Part shown: positions 54,867-64,000 of the stretch, piece by piece | Numbering within the stretch: position 1 is the stretch's first letter | Layout of the letters: each line of letters begins with the position of its first letter | Source of the DNA: Gracilaria domingensis | Lineage: Eukaryota > Rhodophyta > Florideophyceae > Gracilariales > Gracilariaceae | DNA length: 64,000 bases | NCBI GenBank assembly: GCA_022539475.1 | Contig: VCMS01000325.1 | Coordinates: forward strand, 31,281 to 95,280 | Direction: 5' to 3' | The notes under the pieces: generated by a model | What the model was told of the DNA's origin: nothing | Databases searched by the model: none | Seen by the model: the letters and a program-made list of their open reading frames with translations, nothing else | Program-made: the position numbers and the translations under genes

Positions 54867-55627
54867 GAGTAGGGGGAGGGCTATGAATACCCCTGGCGCT
54901 GAGATCTATCTGTGTCAAAAATTATTGATTCGTTTGCTACTGTTTAGCAGTACGACGGTACCCTTGGTATGTTGCGTTGAGGGCGCATTTTGGCTTCGAC
55001 AATCTCACCTGTGTAACCAATTGGCGAGAACCGGGTCTGCTGAGTTTACGACTTTGTCTTCGGCTCCGCGAGAGCGAGGACCACAAACTTTTGATTGGGT
55101 ATCTGCTTGGAAGAGGAACTCGCTGTTTCTTTTACCATGATGGGTGATCTAAAAAGTATGTTGCGCAATGCAAAGGCCGCGAAAAAGTAAGAAGATCCTT
55201 TGTGCTGGCGCCATTGGAGAAAAGGGTTACCCTTGGTACCCTTGGTACAGCATCTGACCTTCGAGGGAAGGAGAAAAAAGATTTACAAATCTGTCTCAGA
55301 GCGTTGCGGGATTCTTGTCTCTGGTGGAGCTTTCCCAATTAAAATATGATTCAAGGTATTCGTGCCAGCATTAATATGGAGCACTTGGTGTCGTCGCGTT
55401 GTTTCCGACATCGCCGAAGGGTGCTAGATGCAGGCGAATCCAGCACTCGATTGTTCTAACTGAGTGGCAATACTTAGCTGCCTTTAGACGAGCGGCTAAA
55501 CTCAGCCAAGTATTCCACAAAGTTACAATACCAGACGGGAAGTACATGTACAGCGGTCGAGTTTTAGATCGGCACTTCGCCAAACCAAGGGTGTACGATA
55601 TGTGACGGAGTGTGGTCATGAGACACA
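54867..55627. other. Spacer with repeated GTACCCTTGGTA motif
   Basis: No supported gene. TACCCTTGGTA occurs near 54,958 and twice in tandem near 55,225-55,247, and again upstream of ligA near 56,551. Confidence 0.45.
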
Positions 55628-56322
55628 CTAACGTGTTTCAGGAACCAGTTTTTTGCGACGTTGGCGGAGCATATGTAGAAACATGAATGGGCCAAAGTAC
55701 ATGTACATCACTAGAACCATTCGATTCCAAATTCCGAAGTCAAATGCAAAGTTGAAACTGTTCGGTAAGGAGATACAATAAAGTCTGTGTGTGTCGATGT
55801 AAGAGAGCGTCAGGTAGTATATAAACCATTCAGCGGCAATACCCAATGGTATAGAACGAGAAAAAGAGAATATCTCATCCAGAGCAAAGCATGAGGAACA
55901 CTGCGGACAATGGTGGAAATATAGAACGCGTATCGCACCAGATCAGCTAGAATCCAAGAAACCAGAAGAAGAATCGTAACAATACTATCTTGAATATGAT
56001 CGACACTGTCTACAACAAAGAAAAGCACAACAAAGCGACCAAGACATTGGACAAACGCCGTAGGAACCGTCCCGCCAAGACCCATAATTGCATGAATTAC
56101 TTCCACCCAGGCCAAAGACTGTGCAGTCATCGCGAATGGTGCAGCAGATTCATACATACGATAATAACGTTCTGTCGTCTTTGCTGAAAGAATGAGCCGA
56201 GCACATGTGACTATCCATAGGCTGAACTGTACAAAATTGTAGGCCAGCAAGTACGAACGCTTCCATGACATGTGAAAACAAGGCCAATGCTGTCGATAGG
56301 AGCACGGGAGAATTTCTCCCAC
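55628..56322 (-). pseudogene. PHS1: 3-hydroxyacyl-CoA dehydratase (PHS1/HACD), one frameshift in the active site
   Basis: The minus strand encodes a PTPLA-family protein: YLLAYNFVQFSLW at the start, then QSLAWVEVIHAIMGL, GTVPTAFVQCLGRF, ILLLVSWILADLVRYAFY, LLWMRYSLFLVLY, and after a frame change GIAAEWFIYYL and FGPFMFLHMLRQRRKKL. These are the six or so membrane segments and the basic C-terminal ER signal of the enzyme that dehydrates 3-hydroxyacyl-CoA in very-long-chain fatty acid elongation. The catalytic Tyr (LVLY) and Glu (AAE), seven residues apart in the family, are both encoded, but an extra base at about 55,838 puts them in different frames. Length (about 225) is otherwise normal. Confidence 0.85.
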
Positions 56323-56934
56323 AAAACTTCAAGCGCAAAAGCGAGAAAGAAATGGGCATCAATTAATGCAGGGATGGATCCTTGTTACTCTGGTATTGAG
56401 GAGACAGGATGTGCTCAAATGTGGTCAATGTAGAAGCAGCAGATGAAGCAGTAGGCGTCTCAAACGTCAAATCGGGTTGGAACGTACGAAGTTGTAGCGT
56501 CTATGATTCTGAATGGTGTCAACTTCGCGAATGCATGAGGGTGTTCTTGTACCCTTGGTATGTGCAGAGCACCGCAACTGTTCGTTGAATGCAGACTTCA
56601 GAGCTTTTGAGCACATTTAATGTTCTGCTACAGTATCGTACAGTGCAGCAGAGCTAGCCTTCGACCGTCGTACCCTTGTACTGTATCATGATCTCAGCAT
56701 CCTGCGTTGACAATGACTCACAGCAATGCATGTTTTGCAGCAAAAGGGTAGAGCTCATCTCGTCCGGAGGACGCTCTCAGGCGGTCACAGAGTACCAAAG
56801 GTATCATCATATGTTCTGGGGTCTCTCCGCACTCTGGAGAGTGAGATCTAGGAGCTCTGGCGTCTGCATACCCTGAAGATCTTTGCATGATTTCGTTCGA
56901 GGTGAGGTCACCTATTGCTTAATACCCCTGGGGT
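56323..56934. other. Spacer between PHS1 and ligA
   Basis: Divergent promoters of the two genes would lie here. GTACCCTTGGTA and GTACCCTTGTAC occur near 56,551 and 56,671. No gene is seen. Confidence 0.45.
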
Positions 56935-59625
56935 ATGGTATTTTGCCCTACATTTATCTGCCCAACACTGCCTCTACGACGCGCAAGACCTGTGCGATTG
57001 ACCGTGCGTGCGATAAGCAAAAGAGTATCTGATATTCGGCATTATCCCGAAGGAACGGACAAGGAAGCAGCGAGAAAGATCCGTGCCGATGAAAAGCGAA
57101 AAGCCCGTCGAGAGGCTTTGAGACAGCGGGATATTCCAAAGGGATACCTTGGACGCCCAGGAGCGGGAATTCATCCATATGGTTCAGTGGAGCGTGGGGA
57201 TGCGCAACGTGAAGCGAGAGCAAAGTATATTGCCGGTAAACCAGGAACGAGTGAGGCTCTTTTCCGATACACTAGTTTCCTTTCCGGCGGAGAGTGTGAC
57301 ATGATAATTGATCGATTGCGGGCTCAGTGGCTTGAAAGAGTTGAATATGAAGTTCTGGGTAAGACGGTGAGACTTAATCAGGATATGAGGTTCTTGTACA
57401 ACAAGCTTATTGACGAGATAAAGCTCTGTGACGAAATGTACTACGCGGACGACCCAAAACCACGCATACCTGACCAAGAGTACGATGAACTTGTTCTTCA
57501 TCTTCTTGAGCTCAAGAGATGCTTTCCAGAACTCATTCGAGACGATTCACCAAGTCAAACAGTTGGTCATGGAGCAGCCGCCCGCGCAACGAAACTTGCT
57601 CTCGAAAACGAAGTGGCCGAAGGCGACTATGTTGACGCTCAAGACTCTTTTGTTGCAACCGTGCCAGTGACTGTGAAGCGGTTCGCACAGTGCAGACATA
57701 ATGCCCTAATGCTGTCTTTGGACAACGCTTATACCTATGCGGACCTGACCGCCTTTGTCAATCGATCGTTCGCGGTTCAATCTGAGGTATTTGCGGAGCT
57801 CAAGATTGACGGCGTTGCACTATCGCTCGAATACCATAATCGGGAGCTCTGTCTAGCATTGACAAGGGGGACCGGCAGACTTGGTGATGATATAACTGAG
57901 AATGTCAAAGCATCTCTTGTAGGAAGGGGAGTTGTAAACAACATTCCAGACTCTACCGCCCCAGACTTCCTAATTGTCCGTGGCGAGGTGTATATAACAA
58001 AAGAAGACTTCCATGAAGTGAATAATTGTCTTGAAAGACCATACAGCAATCCACGAAACGCGGCCGCTGGTGCCCTAAAGCACAAGAATCCCCACGAGGG
58101 AAAGGAAAGGCGGCTTCGATTTATTGCTTATGAGTGCTTGACAGGAAACCATGACGACGAAAGAGCAGAAAGAGATGATCAAGTCACTGCGGTGCTGCAC
58201 GAAATACAAAACACCTTTGCTAGTCACTCTGAGACATTGTCCAAGCTCTCAGGGTGGGGGTTTGGTAAAATGCCCAGGTGGGAAATTTGTGCCGACTTAG
58301 GTGAGGCGGAAGCATTTGCGATTCGAATTGAAGAAGAAAGACCACAGTTGCCCATGGAAGTCGACGGTATCGTCTACAAGTTCAACGACTCGCGAGCCCG
58401 CGAAAAGGCTGGTCATACCGCTCGCGCACCTAGGGGGGCAATCGCATATAAATTTGCTGCTCAGTCCAGAGTCACAAGGCTTAACGATGTGGTAATGCAA
58501 GTTTCGCGTGGAGGACTTATAACTCCAGTTGCCATTCTTGAACCTGTTAGAATTGCAGGTGCGCTAATGTCCAGAGCGACTCTTCATAATTTCGACGAAG
58601 TGAAGAGATTGGGAGTCGCAGTCGGGGATATGGTTCGAATAGAAAGAGGCGGGGACGTCATCCCAAAAGTGCTCCAAGTTGAAAAACGGCTTGACGATCC
58701 TGGCCGTGAGGAAGTAGTAGCTCCTTCCCGATGCCCGTCATGTGGATCTGAACTTAAACATGCTCGAGCACCGAGGACGGGGGCTACACTCATCGGATGC
58801 ACAAACGATGACAACTGTACATCGCAGGCTTTTGGGAGGCTGATCTATTTCTGCAGTCGAGACGCAATGGATATTAGAGGCCTCGGCAAGAAGACCGCTG
58901 AGAAGCTAGTGGAGTCTGGGGTCGTTGTCTTCTTGGCGGACTTGTTCAGACTGACCCTCGACGACCTTCTTAACCTTGAAGGTTTTGCCATGAAGAGTGC
59001 TTTACAGTTGTACGAGAACATCCAAGAGGCGTCGTCGTCCAGAAGCTTTGAAAGACTCATCCTGGGGCTAGGATTTCCTGGTGTAGGCCGTACGGGTGCG
59101 AGGGGTCTAGCCTTGAAGATAGAGTCTCTTTCGAATTTGATTGATGTAGCTAGAAGTGAGGACGCTGCCGAAACGCTTATGACAGTCGCGAACTTTGCCG
59201 AGAAAACGGTTGAAGGTCTTCTAGAACATCTAAGAAAGCAAAGAACACTGGATGAACTCGATGCCATGAAGGCGTTGGTAAGCCCATGTCGCATCGTTGA
59301 CGAAGATGAAAAACCCGTCGAAAGTACAAAGAATGCAACAGTTGCCGACCGTAATTTCGTCTTCACGGGAAAATTTGTTACTGTCAACCGTCCCGAGGCG
59401 ATGAAGTGGATTCGAAGGTCTGGAGGATTCATAAAGAGTTCCGTAACACACAAGACGGACTACGTCATTTACGGATTAGAACCAGGCCAGAAGCTCTTCC
59501 AGGCGCAGAGAAGAAAGGTTCAGATTATTCCAGAAGAAGAGTTCTTCTCTGTGTTTCAAGTGAGTCCTGCAGAGCAAAAAGGGCTTTCGACAGAAAAGCG
59601 GGATAAGCAGAAGAATCTTGAATAA
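56935..59625 (+). CDS. ligA: NAD+-dependent DNA ligase (bacterial LigA type), probably organelle-targeted
   Basis: An intact frame of 896 residues. The first 120 are Arg/Lys/Ala rich, with Phe near the start (MVFCPTF), as in red-algal plastid transit peptides; the bacterial enzyme has about 670 residues. Then the Ia domain (DQEYDELVLHLLELKRCFPEL, DSPSQTVG), the adenylation domain with KIDGVAL (Lys290 is the AMP acceptor), GEVYI and NPRNAAAGALKH, the OB region, a zinc finger (Cys600, 603, 622, 628), helix-hairpin-helix repeats (LGKKTAEKL, LEGFAMKSA, LGFPGVGRTGARGLA) and a C-terminal BRCT domain (FVFTGKF ... DYVIYG). It seals nicks using NAD+. All key residues are present. Eukaryotic nuclear genomes normally use ATP ligases, so plastid or other bacterial descent is inferred. 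It converges on the thioesterase gene, 109 bases away. Confidence 0.93.
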   Translation: MVFCPTFICPTLPLRRARPVRLTVRAISKRVSDIRHYPEGTDKEAARKIRADEKRKARREALRQRDIPKGYLGRPGAGIHPYGSVERGDAQREARAKYIAGKPGTSEALFRYTSFLSGGECDMIIDRLRAQWLERVEYEVLGKTVRLNQDMRFLYNKLIDEIKLCDEMYYADDPKPRIPDQEYDELVLHLLELKRCFPELIRDDSPSQTVGHGAAARATKLALENEVAEGDYVDAQDSFVATVPVTVKRFAQCRHNALMLSLDNAYTYADLTAFVNRSFAVQSEVFAELKIDGVALSLEYHNRELCLALTRGTGRLGDDITENVKASLVGRGVVNNIPDSTAPDFLIVRGEVYITKEDFHEVNNCLERPYSNPRNAAAGALKHKNPHEGKERRLRFIAYECLTGNHDDERAERDDQVTAVLHEIQNTFASHSETLSKLSGWGFGKMPRWEICADLGEAEAFAIRIEEERPQLPMEVDGIVYKFNDSRAREKAGHTARAPRGAIAYKFAAQSRVTRLNDVVMQVSRGGLITPVAILEPVRIAGALMSRATLHNFDEVKRLGVAVGDMVRIERGGDVIPKVLQVEKRLDDPGREEVVAPSRCPSCGSELKHARAPRTGATLIGCTNDDNCTSQAFGRLIYFCSRDAMDIRGLGKKTAEKLVESGVVVFLADLFRLTLDDLLNLEGFAMKSALQLYENIQEASSSRSFERLILGLGFPGVGRTGARGLALKIESLSNLIDVARSEDAAETLMTVANFAEKTVEGLLEHLRKQRTLDELDAMKALVSPCRIVDEDEKPVESTKNATVADRNFVFTGKFVTVNRPEAMKWIRRSGGFIKSSVTHKTDYVIYGLEPGQKLFQAQRRKVQIIPEEEFFSVFQVSPAEQKGLSTEKRDKQKNLE

Positions 59626-59734
59626 GTTGTACATGATCTTAGCTGGTACGTGACGATTAATTACTGGACGGCTCTGTAAATCATGGTGACAGGCCGTCGC
59701 CATCGCTGGCAGCAGCAAGAGTTAGCAGTTTAGT

Positions 59735-61081
59735 TCACACTTCCCCGTTCCTTCGAAGCCTTCTGGAATAGCCATGGAAGCATTCCGAAATTTCTCGATG
59801 TTGGTACAAGGGTTCGTCGTTTGCTCTGACGTTAGGGAACTTATTATGCCGCTCTTTGTGTGCTACCATAAATCCTGCCGTTACCTGGACCGTAGCACCA
59901 TTCGCAGTAGATAGCACACTCTTCACTTGCACGTTCACCTGCTTCAACGATATGTCAAAGATGATAGCGTTCACGGACTGATGTACTATGGTCCCATGAA
60001 GAATTGCAGGATTGGAGACTGTGATAGAATCCACCGCGACCACGTGCAGCTTCTCGTCAGCAACTTCAAAAGCCCTTCCAACGCAAAGTAACGCAATTCG
60101 GAACATTGAACTCAAAATTTGCCCACAGTCCGCATGGGTTTCATAACTTCCGTCAATATCTGTGGCCAGTTGTAGTTCGGTAGAACGATCTAGATACTGC
60201 TGCGGTGTATATTGCCTTTTCCTTTCTCGCCTGCTAAAATCGAAATCAATGGTAGCTGCCTTCTCTAAACACTTCGAGGTAGATCCAATTAGCTTTTGAC
60301 TTTGCTTGGTGGAGGTCTTCATAGGTGCTTGCTTGTTCCTTGAAATGAGCAGAACTACAATTGGACCAAAGGAACGTCCACGTTTTCGACCACCAGTTGG
60401 TTCAACTTCTCGAACATCGATAAGTACGTATATGCATTTGTCTTTCACATACGACGGTTTCTCTATAAGCTTCAACATCACATTCTTCTCCACGATCTTC
60501 GAAGTGGAGATACCAGTAATTCCGGCCACCACGCATTCGCATTGTGTGTGAAGACGAGCTGCTTCACCTCCCAGCAAACAAACCGCATCCAGTAGACCTT
60601 CAAATCCAAGCGAGTCAAAATCCAGTAACATCCCATCTTTCAAATCCAAACCCCTGTAGCGCGAGAGTAGTGATTCGCTCGACTCCTTGGAAGTCTTAGA
60701 TAACAGAGTTTCATCGATAGAATCAATAAAAGTATCGGATTGTACGATATCACCAAAAGAACTATGAGACTCGGTCTTCTTCTCAGCGTCTGATAGCTTA
60801 TGGTTCTCTGGTGGATCCTCACTGCCAATCTTAAAGCACTCGCTCTCAATTTTTGGTTGATGACCCGAAGAACACTCCACTTGTGAGTCGAGAGTAGTGC
60901 TGTGCAAGATTTTCTCTAGTCGGACCCGAACATGCTCATCAGCGCGTGACGCAGTGAGGAGAGAGGGTTTGGCCTCTTCACTGTATCGTAAGAAAGCGTC
61001 CGAGGGAGCAAAGTCGTTCATCCGTGGTCCTGCGCAGAAAACCTTTTCGGAGAAGATGTCACGTTTCGGCATCCACTTCAT
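59735..61081 (-). CDS. Tandem-hotdog acyl-CoA thioesterase-like protein
   Basis: Start chosen at the first ATG in frame (61081), giving 448 residues; the frame is open without ATG up to 61,453, where dnaE similarity ends. The first 150 residues are polar and probably disordered. The second half has two hotdog-like units. Unit one: LDFDSLGFEGLLDAVCLL, then VVAGITGISTSKIV and CIYVLIDVREV. Unit two: HADCGQILSSMFRIAL, LHVVAVDSITVSNPAILHG, and strands to TAGFMVAHKE. This order matches ACOT9/ACOT7-type enzymes, which hydrolyse acyl-CoA to free acid. The fit is by pattern and is not close. The open E/S-rich extension before the ATG may be a remnant of a joined upstream gene. Confidence 0.55.
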   Translation of the reverse strand: MKWMPKRDIFSEKVFCAGPRMNDFAPSDAFLRYSEEAKPSLLTASRADEHVRVRLEKILHSTTLDSQVECSSGHQPKIESECFKIGSEDPPENHKLSDAEKKTESHSSFGDIVQSDTFIDSIDETLLSKTSKESSESLLSRYRGLDLKDGMLLDFDSLGFEGLLDAVCLLGGEAARLHTQCECVVAGITGISTSKIVEKNVMLKLIEKPSYVKDKCIYVLIDVREVEPTGGRKRGRSFGPIVVLLISRNKQAPMKTSTKQSQKLIGSTSKCLEKAATIDFDFSRRERKRQYTPQQYLDRSTELQLATDIDGSYETHADCGQILSSMFRIALLCVGRAFEVADEKLHVVAVDSITVSNPAILHGTIVHQSVNAIIFDISLKQVNVQVKSVLSTANGATVQVTAGFMVAHKERHNKFPNVRANDEPLYQHREISECFHGYSRRLRRNGEV

Positions 61082-61446
61082 ACTGTTGATTACCTCTGCT
61101 CTCTTGCTGGTACTCCATGCGAAGTCATCACCTTCATTAAAGGAAAGATCGTGGTGCTCATCTGCGTTGACTCTCGTTTTGACGACGGATTCACGCTGTG
61201 CATCGACTGTTCCGGTCGATCTATGCACCTCAATGGCCGTAGGAAGTGCCGTAGACAAACGCTCTCGAACCTTATCGGCATTAGTGTTCAATCCTTCCTC
61301 CTGACTTCGGTCGCTAGGCTTGTGATTTGTCTTCAGAGAACTCGACTCGTTTGATAGACGTGAACAATCTTCAACGATAATCCCTTCAGAAGTTTCCCGA
61401 ACACTGTGAGCTGCAGCCCCTCGTGCTGAACCTTCTGCCTCATAAG

Positions 61447-63907
61447 CATCTTCTCAGATACACCATTCGATGATACACCATTCGATATTCCTCGTTCTTC
61501 TGCGCCTTTTACAAATCTCGGGCGCTCTTTCTCCATATCCTTCAACTTCTTCTTTCCCATTGCTCTACGAAGAATGTCCGCCTGTCCTAAACTGTAGCCC
61601 GCAAGATCTCGAGCTATACGCATGATTTGTTCCTGATAGACCATGATACCATAAGTCTCCTTCAGTATGGGTTCAAGAAGTGGATGGTCATATTCTATAG
61701 GATCCAAACCATGCTTTCGACGAATAAACTTCGGAATCAAACCAGCATCTAGCGGCCCAGGTCGGTATAGAGCAAGAATCGAAGATATGTCTTCTAACGA
61801 GGTGGGTCGAAGCTCCCGAACGATGTTCCGCATACCTGAAGATGCGTCCAATTGGAAGATGCCGTCCAACTCTCCTTCGGAGAGTAATTTGTATGTCTTT
61901 TCGTCGTCAAGAGGAAGCGCGTCAACAGAAAACTCAAGATTCTCATCATTCCCTTGTTCGTGTCTCCCTTGCCTGATAAACTCCAAGGCCCTCTCTATTA
62001 CGGTTAAACTCTTTAAGCCTAGAAAGTCCATCTTTAGCAACCCAACAGACTCGACATCCTCCATCGCATATTGTGTGATGGTTTCCCCGTGTTTCGCTTT
62101 CGTAATGGAACTATGTCCGTCAAAGGATTTGCGGAAATGACGACACCCGCCGCGTGAATGCCAAATGTCTTGTTAGTTCCTTCGATACGCTGGGCTTTGT
62201 CCAACCACTCTCGATATTCTGGATGGCCTTCCACAGCCGTTTTGAAGTCCTTACTAGATGGCTTCTTCGAAAGCAAATCCTTTAAGGTCGCCGGTTTCCC
62301 TCGACTTACTGGGATAAGCTTGGCCAGTCGGTCTGCTTCTTTGTACGACACATTATGTACTCGAGCAACATCTTTCAGTACGGCTTTGCTGGTCAGTCGG
62401 TTGAACGTGATGATTTGCGCCACGCGGCTCTGACTGTAACGCTCAGTGACGTACGCAATGACCTTTTCTCTCCCATCGACTGAAAAGTCTGTGTCAATAT
62501 CAGGCATGCTCTTTCGCTCGATGTTGAGGAATCGCTCAAAGAGCAAGTTGAATGGAATCGGGTCTACATCCGTTATTCGCAACGCGAATGCAACAAGAGA
62601 TCCGGCAGCGGAACCCCTACCAGGTCCAACCGGGATATCGTTAGTCCTTGCAAAACGAATGTAATCCCATACAACCAGAAAGTATGACGAGAAACCCATG
62701 CGGCGAATCATGCCCAGTTCGAGGTCCAGACGTTCAATGTAGGTGCGCTCCGATCCTTTTGAGATCAAACTAGACTTGATTCTCGCTTTCAATCGCTCCT
62801 GTAGTCCCAATTGAGCTACATGTCGCAAGTAATCATCATGAGAGCTGTAAAAGTTGTTTGGTATAGGAAAATCCGGAATTCGAGTCGCACCGAATAAGTT
62901 ATAGGGTTCAACTTTCTCTGCCACCCGAAGTGTGTTACAAAGAGCCTCGTCAATCGCGTCTCGCGGCAGATGATCTACAAAGCATTGGCACATTTCATCA
63001 ACAGATTTTCGTCAGATAATCGTTTCCCCGTTTGAATGCATATTAGAGCGTCATGAGCTTCAGCATCGAGACAATTGGTGAAATGACTGTCGTTGGTAGC
63101 TATAACCTTAATTGAAAGCTCCTTGGATAGCTGTATCATGACAGGATTAACTTTCTTATCCTCCTCACTCCCGTGATCCTGTATTTCGAGGTAAAAGTCG
63201 TCTCCAAAGACATCATGAAACCATCTAGCCACAGCGAGGGCTGAATCTACGTCGTCATTAAGAATTGCTTGGGCTATCTCCCCACGGAGACAGGCGCTGG
63301 AAACGATAAGACCTTCGCGAGATTGATACAGTTGCGCATGTTTATACACGGCATGGCAAAGATTCCCTTTCCTACCACACCTTCAAGGTGCGTCGGAGTC
63401 GTAAGTTTGACTAGATTTCTGTACCCAACATCGTTCTTGGCCAAAACAATAAGATGGTACCGTTTGAGACCTTTTCCATTCGGTTGTCCATCCGGAACAT
63501 CATTCATTAACCACGTACATCTCATTGCCGTTAATTGGCTTCACCTCGGTGTCGGCACATGCCCGGACAAGTTGAACGGCGCCATATAGCACCCCGTGGT
63601 CTGTTAATGCTAGCGCTGAAACATCCAATTCAGCAGCCCGGGCCACGAGAGATGATAATTGGCTAGCACAGTGGAGAAGTGAAAATTCCGAATGCACGTG
63701 CAGCGGAACGTACTGGTTCGACGGCAAAATATCACTGCCAAGAGCTTCGGCAGACAATTGCAGCCCCGAAACTACAGTTCTACGCGGCAAGCGGACAAAC
63801 CGTGGCCCTCGGAGTGACGGGTGTGAAGTACGGTAGGCCACGGCAGAGGAGTGAGGAATGCAAAACAGCGCAAGCCCATGGGAAGAGAAGCACAAAACCT
63901 TCAGCAA
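61447..63907 (-). pseudogene. dnaE: Cyanobacterial-type DNA polymerase III alpha subunit with presequence, frameshifted
   Basis: A presequence of about 65 residues (MLKVLCFSSHGLALF, then Arg-rich) leads into the PHP domain ([35 protein letters not shown]). Then [62 protein letters not shown], the catalytic [67 protein letters not shown] and [25 protein letters not shown] and EPYNLxGxxRIP are typical of cyanobacterial DnaE, so descent from the plastid ancestor is inferred. Frame changes lie near 63,505, 63,350, 62,990 (with loss of about 40 bases) and 62,085; similarity ends near 61,447. The catalytic Asp pair is intact. The C-terminal third (tau/beta-binding) is absent. Confidence 0.88.
61457..61486. 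repeat. Perfect 15-bp tandem duplication in dnaE
   Basis: GATACACCATTCGAT occurs twice in direct succession. On the coding strand it doubles five codons (SNGVS twice) just before dnaE similarity ends, so replication slippage and the end of the gene coincide. Confidence 0.85.
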
Positions 63908-64000
63908 CGAAGACAGCTTTGTAGCAAAGTCTCCCCCAGCTTCTAAATGAAGAGTTGGAAATCGAGAGGATAGACCTATGCCAGTTCCGCGCGATGTTGG

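Noticed and set aside
61333-61490. Split-intein N-part at the end of dnaE
   Set aside because: Similarity ends before the intein site and no intein block (a CLSYDTE-like start) follows in any frame.
56935-63907. Bacterial contamination as the source of ligA and dnaE
   Set aside because: Both have N-terminal presequences and lie in continuous sequence with eukaryotic genes (PHS1, HIBCH) of similar composition.
1-64000. tRNA, rRNA or snRNA genes
   Set aside because: Scanned by eye for T-loop and other signature sequences; nothing convincing was found, though intron-bearing tRNAs could be missed.

Overview
ORGANISM. The window is eukaryotic nuclear DNA from a photosynthetic lineage, most likely a red alga of the florideophyte type (inference). 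Reasons: a cyanobacterial-type DNA polymerase III alpha gene and a bacterial NAD+ DNA ligase gene, both with N-terminal presequences; very few and very short introns; chromodomain Ty3/gypsy elements; hAT and DDE (PIF/Harbinger-like) transposons; an NB-ARC-WD40 receptor gene; and eukaryote-only families (Notchless, 3-hydroxyacyl-CoA dehydratase). No tRNA or rRNA gene was recognised. One N occurs near 36,387.

LAYOUT. 0-6.5 kb: a nuclear-looking 2OG-Fe(II) oxygenase-like gene, a tail-to-tail pair of HAD phosphohydrolase genes (one dead), a ketopantoate-reductase-like gene and a truncated ribulose-phosphate epimerase. 6.5-15 kb: three tandem diverged hairpins, a repeated coiled-coil ORF, two adjacent truncated enzyme fragments, a decayed hAT transposon and a decayed DDE transposon. 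15-19 kb: an unknown ORF and GC-rich minisatellites. 18.2-25 kb: the 3' half of a chromodomain Ty3/gypsy element (A) with opposite-strand ORFs between pol and LTR, cut by a second copy of the coiled-coil element. 27-33 kb: a possible 43-residue spliced gene, a Notchless pseudogene, a GC-rich tract and an array of large palindromes. 38-43.6 kb: the 5' half of a related Ty3/gypsy element (B), lying against a 136-bp satellite. 45-53 kb: broken signalling-type genes (RING, NB-ARC-WD40, AIG1-like GTPase) and a DEAH helicase fragment. 53.6-64 kb: two lipid/valine metabolism genes each with one frameshift, intact ligA, a tandem-hotdog thioesterase, and a frameshifted cyanobacterial-type dnaE.

INTEGRATION. 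The best candidate for an undescribed system is at 56.9-63.9 kb: two bacterial replisome genes (NAD+ ligase, Pol III alpha) converge on the two sides of a thioesterase gene in a eukaryotic genome. The ligase is open over 896 codons with a plausible organelle presequence. The polymerase keeps its presequence, PHP domain and catalytic aspartates but is broken in about five places and stops just before the point where cyanobacterial dnaE is usually split. This reads as a plastid-derived replication module, half retained and half decaying. Decay is general here: about a dozen host genes carry a few frameshifts or stops. That points to a genuinely degenerating region or, less likely, to base-calling errors, and it should be settled before single lesions are interpreted.
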